Below, one piece after another: positions 15,604 through 24,128 of a DNA stretch of 31,858 nt. The stretch lies in IMG/VR virus record IMGVR_UViG_3300007236_000025, positions 1 to 31,858 of that record; one strand, written 5' to 3'. Each line of letters begins with the position of its first letter. The stretch's first letter is position 1. The notes under the pieces are model-generated. The model ran no database searches. It saw only the letters and a program-made list of their open reading frames with translations, and was not told the DNA's origin. Source of the DNA: a virus. A program made the translations under genes and the position numbers.

Positions 15604-15611
15604 TATTTAGT
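15604..15611 (-). promoter_or_regulatory. Minus-strand late promoter variant ACTAAATA
   Basis: Reads ACTAAATA on the minus strand, the same octamer as at 6409-6416 on the plus strand. Transcription would begin near 15598, giving a leader of about 30 bases before the GTG at 15567. Confidence 0.5.
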
Positions 15612-15629
15612 TTTTGGGAAAATTTATAA

Positions 15630-16421
15630 ATGGCCAGTCCTTCATCCAAATCAGAATTAATCTCATACGCAAAACGTAGACTTGGTGCACCAGTTATTGA
15701 AATTAATGTTGATGATGACCAAGTAGATGATAGAATAGATGAAGCAGTTCAATACTTTAATGAATATCACTACGATGGTTCAATAAGAACCTACCTGAAG
15801 GTTCAATTATCTCAGGTACAACAAGACACAATGGTTACCGACACAGACGAAGTTGTTGGTGCCAACACAATCAAAGAACAGAATAACTATATCGAAATGC
15901 CTGAGTATGTTCTATCTGTACTTAGAATTCTTCCCTTCAACGATAAGAATACTACTAATATGTTTGATTTGAGATATCAAATCAGATTAAACGATATACC
16001 AAGTTTAACAAGCACAGGTATTATGTATTATACTCAAGTAAATCAATACATTAGTATGCTTGACGAAATGCTTCAGGGTCGAACACCAATTAGATATAAT
16101 ATGCATCAGAATAGATTGTATCTGGATATGGATTTTGACCAAGTTGGTGCAGATGAGTACATTGTAATTGAATGCTATAGAAAATTAGACCCAACAACAT
16201 ATACTGATATCTATAATGACATGTGGTTGAAGAAGTATGCAACCGCATTAATCAAACATCAATGGGGAGAAAACCTGTCAAAATTCCAAGGTATGCAATT
16301 GCCTGGAGGAGTAACACTTGATGCTTCTACAATAAAACAAGAAGCACTCGATGAAATTCGAAGACTAGAAGAAGAATCTAGATTGAATTTTGAAATGCCA
16401 GTCGCTGATATGATAGGTTAA
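15630..16421 (+). CDS. 13: Neck protein gp13
   Basis: 263 residues, MASPSSKSELISYAKRRLGAPVIEINVDDDQVDDRIDEAVQYFNEYHYDG, the well-conserved gp13 N-terminus (helical, SKxELxxYAxRxLGxPV). Other gp13 landmarks are YIEMPEYVLSVLRILPF, the MFDLRYQIRLNDI region and YNDMWLKKYATALIKHQWGENLSKFQGMQLPGGVTLD. T4 gp13 is 309 residues, so this version is shorter, as in marine relatives. gp13 with gp14 closes the portal after packaging and forms the collar to which the tail joins. First gene of the core operon, 2 bases from gp14. Confidence 0.93.
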   Translation: MASPSSKSELISYAKRRLGAPVIEINVDDDQVDDRIDEAVQYFNEYHYDGSIRTYLKVQLSQVQQDTMVTDTDEVVGANTIKEQNNYIEMPEYVLSVLRILPFNDKNTTNMFDLRYQIRLNDIPSLTSTGIMYYTQVNQYISMLDEMLQGRTPIRYNMHQNRLYLDMDFDQVGADEYIVIECYRKLDPTTYTDIYNDMWLKKYATALIKHQWGENLSKFQGMQLPGGVTLDASTIKQEALDEIRRLEEESRLNFEMPVADMIG

Positions 16422-16423
16422 TC

Positions 16424-17284
16424 ATGGCCACCAACGTATTTTTTAATCACGCTGTACCACAAGAACAGAATCTTTATGAAGACCTTGTTGTTGAAAGTCT
16501 GCGTATGTATGGACATGATGTTTTATATCTACCTAGAACCATTGTAGAAGAAGACACTATTCTAAATGAAGATATATCATCTAGATTTGCTCAATCGTAT
16601 ACTATAGAAATGTATCTAGAGAATGTAGAAGGTACAGCTGACGCTGGTGACTTGATGTCTAAATTTGGTGTGTATGTACAAGAAGAAGCTACATTTATTG
16701 CATCTGCTAGGTCTTGGGACAGGTTCGTATCTTCAGATAGTAATTTGGTAACCTCTCTAAGACCAAATGAAGGAGACTTAATTTATTTTCCTATGTCTGG
16801 TGCACTTTTTGAAATAAACTATGTTCAAGATGATAATCCATTCTATCAGTTGGGAAAACTTTTTGTATTCAAGATGAGATGCACTCTCTTCGAATATTCT
16901 GGTGAAGATATGGACACCGGAACTGATGCTGATTTGGTTGAACTACAACAAGGTTACACAGAAATTTATCAATTATCTGGTACTAATGGTTCGTTCAAAT
17001 ACGGGGAAAATATTCTTTTGAATACTAATGTTGTAGCTGAGTGTGTGGGATATGTTTATAACAGTGTCACATTTTTATATGATATAGTGTTGCGTGCTGT
17101 CACTTCTACAATGAGTGTAGGGGACGTTTTGACTGGAGAAACTAGTGGTGCAACGGGTACAATATCAGTAGTATCTGATAAATTAGATATAGATGACGGC
17201 GTATCTCAAAATAAAGATTTTGAAACTAATGGTTCAAACTATCTAGATTTCAGTGAAACGAATCCATTTGGTGAGGTGTCATAA
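16424..17284 (+). CDS. 14: Neck protein gp14
   Basis: 286 residues, MATNVFFNHAVPQEQNLYEDLVVESLRMYGHDVLYLPRTIVEEDTILNED: the gp14 N-terminus with QNL.EDL..E.I...G.D..Y.PR. A later GDLIYFPMSGALFEINYVQDDNPFYQLGKLFVFKMRCTLFEYS is equally typical. T4 gp14 has 256 residues. The extra length comes from a segment after about 215 (GYVYNSVTFLYDIVLRAVTSTMSVGDVLTGETSGATGTISVVS), a small repeat-like insertion common in marine versions. It forms the neck with gp13. The stop overlaps the gp15 ATG by one base. Confidence 0.93.
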   Translation: MATNVFFNHAVPQEQNLYEDLVVESLRMYGHDVLYLPRTIVEEDTILNEDISSRFAQSYTIEMYLENVEGTADAGDLMSKFGVYVQEEATFIASARSWDRFVSSDSNLVTSLRPNEGDLIYFPMSGALFEINYVQDDNPFYQLGKLFVFKMRCTLFEYSGEDMDTGTDADLVELQQGYTEIYQLSGTNGSFKYGENILLNTNVVAECVGYVYNSVTFLYDIVLRAVTSTMSVGDVLTGETSGATGTISVVSDKLDIDDGVSQNKDFETNGSNYLDFSETNPFGEVS

Positions 17285-18366
17285 TGTTTGGTAGTTATTT
17301 TTACAATGAAACCACAAAAAGAGCCGTATCAATTTTTGGTACTATGTTTAACAACATCACCATTAAAGAAGTTAAGACTAATGGTACAGTTACCAATGTG
17401 CAAAAAGTGCCCATCTCATATGGACCGAAAAAAAGATGGTTAGCGAGATTGCAACAAGACCCCAAAGCAAGAGATGTAAATGTTTCTGCAATTTCTTTAC
17501 CGAGGATGTCATTTGAGATATCAGGTATAGAATATGATAACACAAGACAACAAAATAAGTTAATTAGAAATAACAAATCACTTACTGGTAGTACTACACA
17601 GAGAAACTATCAGTACATGCCTGCACCATACAATCTATCGTTCGACTTAAGTATTGTGTCGAACAATGTAACAGAATCATTACAAATAGTAGAACAAATA
17701 TTACCATACTTTCAACCAGAATACACTGTTGCTATGAAAATGATTGATAGTATGGAAGATACCAGAGATGTTCCTATTGTACTGAATAATGTGAGATATG
17801 AAGATAACTATGAAGAATCATTCGATGCTAGGAGAATAGTACAATATACATTGAATTTCACTATGAAATTATACTTCTTTGGACCTGTTACTAGTGGTAA
17901 AGTCATAACAAAAGTTATCGAGAGGGATTATATCAATACAGATGTTTCTGGTGCGTTTACAACAACACAAATAGATGGCTCTGGATTAGTAAAAGAAGTC
18001 AAATCTTATGAACCTGTATTTACAGAATCTTTTGATGCTGCCAATAACACCAATCAAATCAGAACTGTTTCTACACCCTCGATTAACTTAGGACCGCAAG
18101 TTGGAGATAGAGTATTCAATACAAATTTAGAAACACCACCGACTATTAGCAGTATCATTATTGAAAATAATGCACAAACAAATTTTGTTGATGCCCGAGT
18201 TGGTTATATTCTGAGTGAAAATGTAACTATAGAACAAGGCACAGTCTTAGAGTTTGCTGGTTCTGTTTCAACAGAAGACACCTATATAATTAGTGAAAAT
18301 GTTACATTTTACGATGATGGTACAGATAGTACGTATTCCGAAGATATAGTTAGTGACAACTCTTAA
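17284..18366 (+). CDS. 15: Tail completion and sheath stabiliser gp15
   Basis: 360 residues. Residues 1-210 match gp15: MFGSYFYNETTKRAVSIFGTMFNNI, VPISYGPKKRWLARLQQDP, LPRMSFEISGIEYDNTRQQNK and YQYMPAPYNLSFDLSIVSNNVTESLQIVEQILPYFQPEYTV. gp15 caps the tail tube and sheath and docks the tail to the neck. T4 gp15 is 272 residues. Here the C-terminal region beyond about 215 is extended, and the last 60 residues contain two related segments (GYILSENVTIEQGT and TYIISENVTFYDDGT) of unknown role. The preceding stop and its ATG overlap by one base. Confidence 0.93.
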   Translation: MFGSYFYNETTKRAVSIFGTMFNNITIKEVKTNGTVTNVQKVPISYGPKKRWLARLQQDPKARDVNVSAISLPRMSFEISGIEYDNTRQQNKLIRNNKSLTGSTTQRNYQYMPAPYNLSFDLSIVSNNVTESLQIVEQILPYFQPEYTVAMKMIDSMEDTRDVPIVLNNVRYEDNYEESFDARRIVQYTLNFTMKLYFFGPVTSGKVITKVIERDYINTDVSGAFTTTQIDGSGLVKEVKSYEPVFTESFDAANNTNQIRTVSTPSINLGPQVGDRVFNTNLETPPTISSIIIENNAQTNFVDARVGYILSENVTIEQGTVLEFAGSVSTEDTYIISENVTFYDDGTDSTYSEDIVSDNS

Positions 18367-18367
18367 T

Positions 18368-18787
18368 ATGAATGACAATGTTGATGATAAATTAAATCAG
18401 ATACTAGAAATTGGAACAGATATATCAACACGAACCAAAGAAGTTTCTAGGGTAGTATCAAATAAAAATAGAACAGAAAATATTGATACTGATTATCGAT
18501 ACGCAAGAGAAAATTTGTATAACTTGGTAGAACGCGGGCAAGATGCTATCGATGGCATTCTACAATTATCCAAAGACACTGAACACCCTAGAGCCTATGA
18601 AGTTGCAGGCCAACTTATAAAAACTGTAGCAGATACGGCAGAGAAGTTAATAGACCTACAACAAAAATTACAAAATTTAGAAGGTGAAACATCTTCAGTA
18701 ACAACACAACACAACCACCTTTATGTTGGGTCAACTTCTGAATTACAGAAGTTTCTGAAGAAAAGTAAAAAATTAGATGATGAATGA
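18368..18787 (+). CDS. 16: Terminase small subunit gp16
   Basis: 139 residues from the ATG at 18368 (MNDNVDDKLNQILEIG). An in-frame GTG at 18353, inside the end of gp15, would add five residues; neither start has a clear Shine-Dalgarno sequence. The gp16 core is plain: DYRYARENLYNLVERGQDAIDGILQLSKDTEHPRAYEVAGQLIKTVADTAEKLIDLQQKLQ, then a C-terminal VGSTSELQKFLKK. It is mostly helical with a coiled coil near residues 90-110. T4 gp16 is 164 residues. It recognises concatemeric DNA and stimulates the gp17 motor. The last 11 bases overlap the radical SAM gene, which here separates it from gp17. Confidence 0.92.
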   Translation: MNDNVDDKLNQILEIGTDISTRTKEVSRVVSNKNRTENIDTDYRYARENLYNLVERGQDAIDGILQLSKDTEHPRAYEVAGQLIKTVADTAEKLIDLQQKLQNLEGETSSVTTQHNHLYVGSTSELQKFLKKSKKLDDE

Positions 18788-19712
18788 AATCCCACTAAAA
18801 GAAGTTGACCAATACCAATTCTTAGAACATCGAAAAGAACAAGAACAGAAACACTGGAACAACAGAAACTCCAAGTCTGTTTTAGATAGTATCCTAACTA
18901 TTGAAGTCAATACAACAGAACTATGCAATAGAACATGTGTCTTTTGTCCAAGACACAATCCAGAAGTTTTCCCTAATAGACACCTTCACATGACCCCAAG
19001 AGGGGCTAGAATTATTTGTGAAAACTTATCAGGACATGAATACACCTTCACTGGTAAAATTTCATTTTCCGGTTTCGGTGAAAACACTATGAATAAACAA
19101 TTCCCTGAAATTGTTCATACATTCAAAAAGTGGTTACCGAATGCCACACTTGAGTGTAACACTAATGGGGATAGATTAAACCTAGATTATGCAAATCTTT
19201 TATTTAACTCTGGATTAGATTTACTTTATATCAACTTATACGATGGTCCAGAACAAATGGACCACTTTAATGAAATGTTAAATACTATACCAAACGAAAA
19301 GTATAAGTTTCGTATGCATTGGTCTCAGGCTAACCATGGGTTGATATTAAATAACAGAAGTGGTGTTATAGATTGGGTTGGTATCGAAGATACTGATGTT
19401 AAGTCTCTTCAGGGTAAATCATGCCACTATCCATTTTATAAAATGTTTGTTGATTGGAATGGTGACGTACTATTTTGTTCGAACGATTGGGGCAGAGAAC
19501 ATGTTGTTGGTAACCTAATGCAGGATTCCCTATTCGATGTTTGGATGTCTAAGCCCATGAAAGATATCAGAAAAAAATTAATAAAGGGTGATAGGTCCAG
19601 CTCACCATGTAATAAATGTAGTGTTAATGGAACTTTGTTTGGTAAACCTTCCTTTGATATAATTAAGGAGTACTACGATGGTACAACCGAAGAACGAAGG
19701 TTATCTCGGTAA
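18777..19712 (+). CDS. Radical SAM/SPASM-type enzyme inserted between terminase genes (311 aa)
   Basis: 311 residues. The radical SAM signature CxxxCxxC is C50, C54 and C57 (ELCNRTCVFC), followed by FSGFGE (97-102), the usual SAM-amine-binding GGE-like motif. The C-terminal segment has SPASM/Twitch features: C216, C234 in FVDWNGDVLFCSNDWG, then GNLMQDSLFDVWMSKPMKDIRKKL and a CNKC pair at C278/C281, which could hold one auxiliary 4Fe-4S cluster. Enzymes of this type usually modify peptides or proteins, or act as dehydrogenases; the substrate is unknown. It is locked into the operon, overlapping gp16 by 11 bases and gp17 by 35. Two adjacent ATGs (18777, 18780) are both possible starts. Confidence 0.9.
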   Translation: MMNEIPLKEVDQYQFLEHRKEQEQKHWNNRNSKSVLDSILTIEVNTTELCNRTCVFCPRHNPEVFPNRHLHMTPRGARIICENLSGHEYTFTGKISFSGFGENTMNKQFPEIVHTFKKWLPNATLECNTNGDRLNLDYANLLFNSGLDLLYINLYDGPEQMDHFNEMLNTIPNEKYKFRMHWSQANHGLILNNRSGVIDWVGIEDTDVKSLQGKSCHYPFYKMFVDWNGDVLFCSNDWGREHVVGNLMQDSLFDVWMSKPMKDIRKKLIKGDRSSSPCNKCSVNGTLFGKPSFDIIKEYYDGTTEERRLSR

Positions 19713-21270
19713 TAATCTAGTCAAACGTTCTGGTATTGAACACCAATACACCGAAGAAGAACTCACAGAATATGTGAAATGCTCAGAAGACCCTAGATAT
19801 TTTATTGAAACATATTGTCAAGTCATTTCTCTGGATGAGGGTCTGGTACCATTTAAACTTCGTGGATATCAGGGAAAACTCATTGAACATTACAATAATA
19901 ATCGTTTCAATGTAGTCTTAGCATCAAGACAATCGGGAAAATCAATCACTTCTTGTGGTTATCTCCTTTGGTTCTTACTTTTTCATCCAGAAGTCACTGT
20001 TGCGGTGCTTGCAAACAAAGGTGCAATTGCCCGTGAAATGGTTGCACGTATTGTTACCATGTTGGAATCTGTGCCATTCTTCTTACAGCCAGGTGTTAAG
20101 ATTCTCAACAAAGGTAATATTGAATTTGCAAATGATTCTAAATTAGTTGCAGCCGCAACATCTTCATCATCAATTCGTGGTCTTTCTATCAACCTTCTAT
20201 ATCTAGATGAGTTTGCGTTCGTAGAAAATGCAGAAGAATTCTATACTTCAACATATCCCGTTGTTACTTCTGGTGCAAACTCAAAAGTTATCATCACATC
20301 AACTGCTAACGGTGTGGGTAACATGTTCCATAAGATTTATGAAAGTGCGGTTCATGGTAATTCCGAATATAAACACTTTCTTATTAATTGGTTTGATGTT
20401 CCCGGCCGTGATGATGAATGGAAAAAACAAACGATTGCAAATACCTCAGAAGCACAATTTGAACAAGAATACGGAAACTCATTTCTTGGTACGGGTAATA
20501 CACTCATCAACTCAGACACTCTTTTGGGTCTCAGGGCCATCGAACCATCATGGCAAAGAGAAGGGTTCCAACTTTATGAAAGACCCTTAGAGGGACACAC
20601 ATACATTGCCACGGTGGATGTATCTAGAGGTCGAGGGATGGATTACTCAACCTTTACAATTTTTGATGTTTCATCCAATCCGTTCAAACAAGTTGCAACT
20701 TATAGAAATTCTCAGATATCACCTTTGCTATTTCCTGATGTTATAAATAAATACTGCAAGCAATATAACGATTCTCTTGTAATCATTGAAAATAATAACG
20801 AAGGGTCATTAGTAGCTGCACAATTACATTATGATATAGAATACCCAAATGTTTTTACACAGGGTCAATTGAAAGCCGAAGACATTGGTGTAACAATGTC
20901 GAAAAAAATTAAAAGAATTGGGTGTTCGACACTCAAAGAAATGATGGAGGAAAATAGATTAACAGTTGTTGATAGATATACCATCACAGAAATGATGACT
21001 TTTATCAGTAAAGGGACTTCATACGAAGCAGACAGAGGTTATCATGATGACTTAGTAATGAATTGTGTCTTATTCGGATGGTTCATAACCACAGAATATT
21101 TTAATCATCTGAGTGATACACAAGTAAAAGACCTTTTATATGCAGACCAACAAAGGATGATAGAAAATGATATGCTACCTGCTGGTGTTTTTGGTTCAAT
21201 TAGTGAACCAGAAACTTTTGTAGATAGCACTGGTGATAGATGGTTTGCACAGGAAGGTAAAACTTGGTGA
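19678..21270 (+). CDS. 17: Terminase large subunit gp17 (packaging ATPase and nuclease)
   Basis: 530 residues. Start at 19678 with a strong AAGGAG at 19665-19670, located inside the radical SAM gene. ATPase: Walker A SRQSGKS (83-89), Walker B LLYLDEF with the acidic pair D177/E178, coupling motif TSTANG (208-212 region). RNase-H-like nuclease: D314 in ATVDVSRGRGMDYSTF, E371 in IIENNNEG, and the H456-D457-D458 cluster in RGYHDDLVMN. All catalytic residues are present. T4 gp17 is 610 residues; this is shorter mainly at the N-terminus. It pumps DNA into proheads through gp20 and cuts headful ends. Last gene of the gp13 operon. Confidence 0.96.
   Translation: MVQPKNEGYLGNNLVKRSGIEHQYTEEELTEYVKCSEDPRYFIETYCQVISLDEGLVPFKLRGYQGKLIEHYNNNRFNVVLASRQSGKSITSCGYLLWFLLFHPEVTVAVLANKGAIAREMVARIVTMLESVPFFLQPGVKILNKGNIEFANDSKLVAAATSSSSIRGLSINLLYLDEFAFVENAEEFYTSTYPVVTSGANSKVIITSTANGVGNMFHKIYESAVHGNSEYKHFLINWFDVPGRDDEWKKQTIANTSEAQFEQEYGNSFLGTGNTLINSDTLLGLRAIEPSWQREGFQLYERPLEGHTYIATVDVSRGRGMDYSTFTIFDVSSNPFKQVATYRNSQISPLLFPDVINKYCKQYNDSLVIIENNNEGSLVAAQLHYDIEYPNVFTQGQLKAEDIGVTMSKKIKRIGCSTLKEMMEENRLTVVDRYTITEMMTFISKGTSYEADRGYHDDLVMNCVLFGWFITTEYFNHLSDTQVKDLLYADQQRMIENDMLPAGVFGSISEPETFVDSTGDRWFAQEGKTW
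20742..20749 (+). promoter_or_regulatory. TATAAATA box inside the gp17 gene
   Basis: Exact late promoter octamer within coding sequence (Ile-Asn-Lys codons near residue 357). An in-frame ATG lies at 20898 (MSKKIKRIG). It may be a chance match in AT-rich DNA. Confidence 0.25.
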
Positions 21271-21287
21271 CTTGAGAAACATTAATT

Positions 21288-21295
21288 TATAAATA
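21288..21295 (+). promoter_or_regulatory. T4-type late promoter TATAAATA
   Basis: Exact late box in the 65-base gap between gp17 and gp18, followed by AGGAGA at 21325-21330 six bases before the gp18 ATG. It would drive high expression of sheath and tube. Confidence 0.85.
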
Positions 21296-21335
21296 AAAAT
21301 ATCAACTTCGACTATACTATTAACAGGAGAAAAGT

Positions 21336-23570
21336 ATGGCATTTCAAGTATCACCAGGCGTTCAAGTCAGAGAAGTTGACTTAACGGCAGTAGTTCCAGC
21401 GGTTGCATCCACATCTGGGGGGTTTGCTGGGTATTTCGAGTGGGGCCCTGTTGAAGAGGTTTTCACGGTATCAGACCTTCAGGAATTAGTTGAGTATTTC
21501 GGTGAACCAGGAAACACTCAAGCAACAGGAGAAGATTTTTATGTTGCAGAATCGTTTCTGAAGTACGGTTCCTCTCTTAGGACTGTCAGAATTAAAACAA
21601 CAGGTCTTTTGACAGCCAATGCGTCGGGGGATACAGCAACTTTAATCAAAAATGCAGACGACTGGGAACAAAACTTCAAAGATGGTAGTGCAGCTGCAAC
21701 GCTTGGTGAATGGTCTGCAAAATACGGGGGCGCAAATGGAAACTCTATAGGTGTTCAAGTTTGTGGTTCTACAACTGCTTTTTTTCAACTAGATAAAACC
21801 CAAGCAAATGCAACTCTGGGTGATGTTGAAGTCGAGACAATAGCAGGTGTTGGAGGTACAGCAACAGTAACAACCGAAACTCCTCATTTGTTGGAAACTG
21901 GTGACACTGTAGACATCACAAATGCAACAAATACAGATTTTAACGATACAAGTGTATCCGTAACCGTTACCGGGCCGTCAGAATTCACTTATACATATAC
22001 AGGCGCAGACAATACTGAAAATAACTCTGTTGCACAGGTTGTTAATATTGTTGACCAAACAGGGTTCGCCAGAAGTGCTAATGATATCAGATTGGCTTCT
22101 GGTGCTGATTTTACGCAAAACGCTATTATTCAGTTTAGTAATCATTCATCTAAGTACAGAATCACATCTATAGCTGGTGATTCCCTAGTAATTGAACTAA
22201 TAGGAGCCCCTTCGGGAACAGGACTCTCACAATCAGTTCCATCAGGAACAGGAGTATCTCTCTATTGGCAGTTCTACGACCAGTTTAATAAAGCACCAGG
22301 AACATCTGCATCAGCAACACTAAATGGTGGTAGTGCAGATGAAATCCATGTTATTGTTTATGACAGAGATGGTTCATTAACTGGTACGAAAAACACAATT
22401 CTAGAAAAGTTTGAGGCAGTTTCATTAGCATCAGATGCTAAAGATTCTTCTGGTCAAACCAATTTCTACAAATCTGTTCTAGAAAGAGATTCAGAATGGG
22501 TTTGGTGGACTGGACATTCTACTCTATTGCAGGACAGTGCATCTATAGATAGAAGTCACACTTATTCTGCAACGATACCTTTCTTACGACCTGTATCAAT
22601 TATAACATACAATTTTTCTGGTGGTTCTAACGGCCGATTGCCGACAGCTGGTGAAATATATGGTACATGGGATGATTATTTTAACAACGATTCTGTTGAT
22701 ATCTCATTTTTGATTGCAGGTTCAACCAGAACAGATGATGGTTCTGGAACAAACGAAGACACAACATCATCATGGACGGCCATCGTCAATGAAGGGATTC
22801 GTATTTGCGAAAACAGAAGGGATTGTTTACTAGTAGCAACACCAAGATACTCTGATGTGGTAGATGTGAATTCAGAATCTTCACAAACATTAAACGTTGT
22901 TGGTACGGTTAATGCTGCAACATCTTCATCTTATGCAGTATTTGACAGTACTTGGGTTTATCAATATGACCGTTACAATGACCGTTATATTTGGGTACCT
23001 GCTTGTGGTCATACTGCTGGGATTATGGCTCGCACAGACTTACAGAGAGACCCATGGTATTCACCCGCTGGATTGAGCAGAGGTCAATATCTTGGTACGG
23101 TTAAGATTGCATACAATCCAAAACAAGCATCACGTGATGATTTGTATCGTGCAAGAATCAACCCGGTTGTAACTTTCCCTGGTCAAGGAACTATTCTTTA
23201 CGGGGATAAGACAGGATTGACTACACCTTCTGCATTTGACCGAATTAATGTACGTAGGTTGTTTATCGTTCTTGAGAAAGCAATTGCAACTGCTGCAAAA
23301 GCACAGTTGTTTGAATTCAACGATGCGTTCACACGTGCACAGTTTAGAGCTGCGGTCGAACCATTCTTACGAGACGTGAAGAATCGTCGCGGTTTAATTG
23401 ACTTTGCAGTTCTTTGTGATGAAACTAACAATACAGATTCAGTAATAGATAGAAATGAATTTGTATGTTCTATCTTTGTCAAACCTGCACGTTCAATTAA
23501 CTTCATCACACTTAACTTTGTTGCTGCAAGGACAGGTGTAGAGTTCGAAGAAATTTACAGTGCAGTATAA
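21336..23570 (+). CDS. 18: Tail sheath protein gp18
   Basis: 744 residues. N-terminus VSPGVQVREVDLTAVVPAVASTSGGFAGYFEWGPVEE is the conserved gp18 start. The C-terminal half carries the sheath core, with the RYNDRYIWVPACGHTAGIMARTD..RDPWYSPAGL.RG segment and a final DRNEFVCSIFVKPARSINFITLNFVAARTGVEFEEI that forms the inter-subunit strands of the contractile sheath. T4 gp18 is 659 residues. The extra length includes a Thr/Val-rich segment around 164-235 that resembles a small beta domain found in other virion proteins. It polymerises around the gp19 tube and contracts at infection. Strong Shine-Dalgarno; followed 19 bases later by gp19. Confidence 0.96.
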   Translation: MAFQVSPGVQVREVDLTAVVPAVASTSGGFAGYFEWGPVEEVFTVSDLQELVEYFGEPGNTQATGEDFYVAESFLKYGSSLRTVRIKTTGLLTANASGDTATLIKNADDWEQNFKDGSAAATLGEWSAKYGGANGNSIGVQVCGSTTAFFQLDKTQANATLGDVEVETIAGVGGTATVTTETPHLLETGDTVDITNATNTDFNDTSVSVTVTGPSEFTYTYTGADNTENNSVAQVVNIVDQTGFARSANDIRLASGADFTQNAIIQFSNHSSKYRITSIAGDSLVIELIGAPSGTGLSQSVPSGTGVSLYWQFYDQFNKAPGTSASATLNGGSADEIHVIVYDRDGSLTGTKNTILEKFEAVSLASDAKDSSGQTNFYKSVLERDSEWVWWTGHSTLLQDSASIDRSHTYSATIPFLRPVSIITYNFSGGSNGRLPTAGEIYGTWDDYFNNDSVDISFLIAGSTRTDDGSGTNEDTTSSWTAIVNEGIRICENRRDCLLVATPRYSDVVDVNSESSQTLNVVGTVNAATSSSYAVFDSTWVYQYDRYNDRYIWVPACGHTAGIMARTDLQRDPWYSPAGLSRGQYLGTVKIAYNPKQASRDDLYRARINPVVTFPGQGTILYGDKTGLTTPSAFDRINVRRLFIVLEKAIATAAKAQLFEFNDAFTRAQFRAAVEPFLRDVKNRRGLIDFAVLCDETNNTDSVIDRNEFVCSIFVKPARSINFITLNFVAARTGVEFEEIYSAV

Positions 23571-23589
23571 AGAAGGAGAGTAAAATCAA

Positions 23590-24087
23590 ATGGCGACAAT
23601 AGATGAATTTAAGGCACAATTAATTGGGGGTGGACCGAGAAGCAACAGGTTCAAGGTTTACCTCCCAAGAGCGGGTGCAAACATTGAATTCCTTTGTAAA
23701 GGTGCTCAGATTCCTGCAGCTACGATTCCTTCCTTTGATGTGAAATTCAGAGGATCGACATTAAAGCTTGCAGGTGATAGAACATATGAAGATTGGACAG
23801 TAACAGTAATTAATGATTTGGGTTTCACAACTCGAACTGCAATGGAAAACTGGCAAGAAGAAATTCAAGTCTATGATGGTGGTGATGCTTCATTGACCAA
23901 CGACTATCTGTTATCACGTGCGTTCGTAGAACAGTTAGGTAAAGATGATGGTGTCTTGGCTCGATACGAATTCTTCAATATGTTCCCAACGACCATTGGT
24001 GCAATTGAATTGGATTTTGATACATCGGATCAGCTCGAAACATTCCAAATCACGTTTGCTTTCTCTCATTGGGAGCGAACCATCTAA
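23590..24087 (+). CDS. 19: Tail tube protein gp19
   Basis: 165 residues, against 163 in T4. MATIDEFKAQLIGGGPRSNRFKVYLPRAG, FLCKGAQIPAATIPSFDVKFRGSTLKLAGDRTYEDWTVTVINDLGFTTRTAMENWQEEI and the end FQITFAFSHWERTI are the standard tube subunit landmarks. It forms hexameric rings that stack into the rigid inner tube through which DNA passes. GAAGGAGA lies upstream of the ATG. It shares the gp18 late promoter. Confidence 0.96.
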   Translation: MATIDEFKAQLIGGGPRSNRFKVYLPRAGANIEFLCKGAQIPAATIPSFDVKFRGSTLKLAGDRTYEDWTVTVINDLGFTTRTAMENWQEEIQVYDGGDASLTNDYLLSRAFVEQLGKDDGVLARYEFFNMFPTTIGAIELDFDTSDQLETFQITFAFSHWERTI

Positions 24088-24113
24088 TATTTAAAAACCC
24101 AACTTAAAAGAGG

Positions 24114-24121
24114 TATAAATA
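24114..24121 (+). promoter_or_regulatory. T4-type late promoter TATAAATA
   Basis: Exact late box ending 7 bases before the portal ATG at 24129. The only Shine-Dalgarno-like sequence (AAGAGG) lies just upstream of the box and would not be in a transcript started here. Confidence 0.8.
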
Positions 24122-24128
24122 TTAGACT

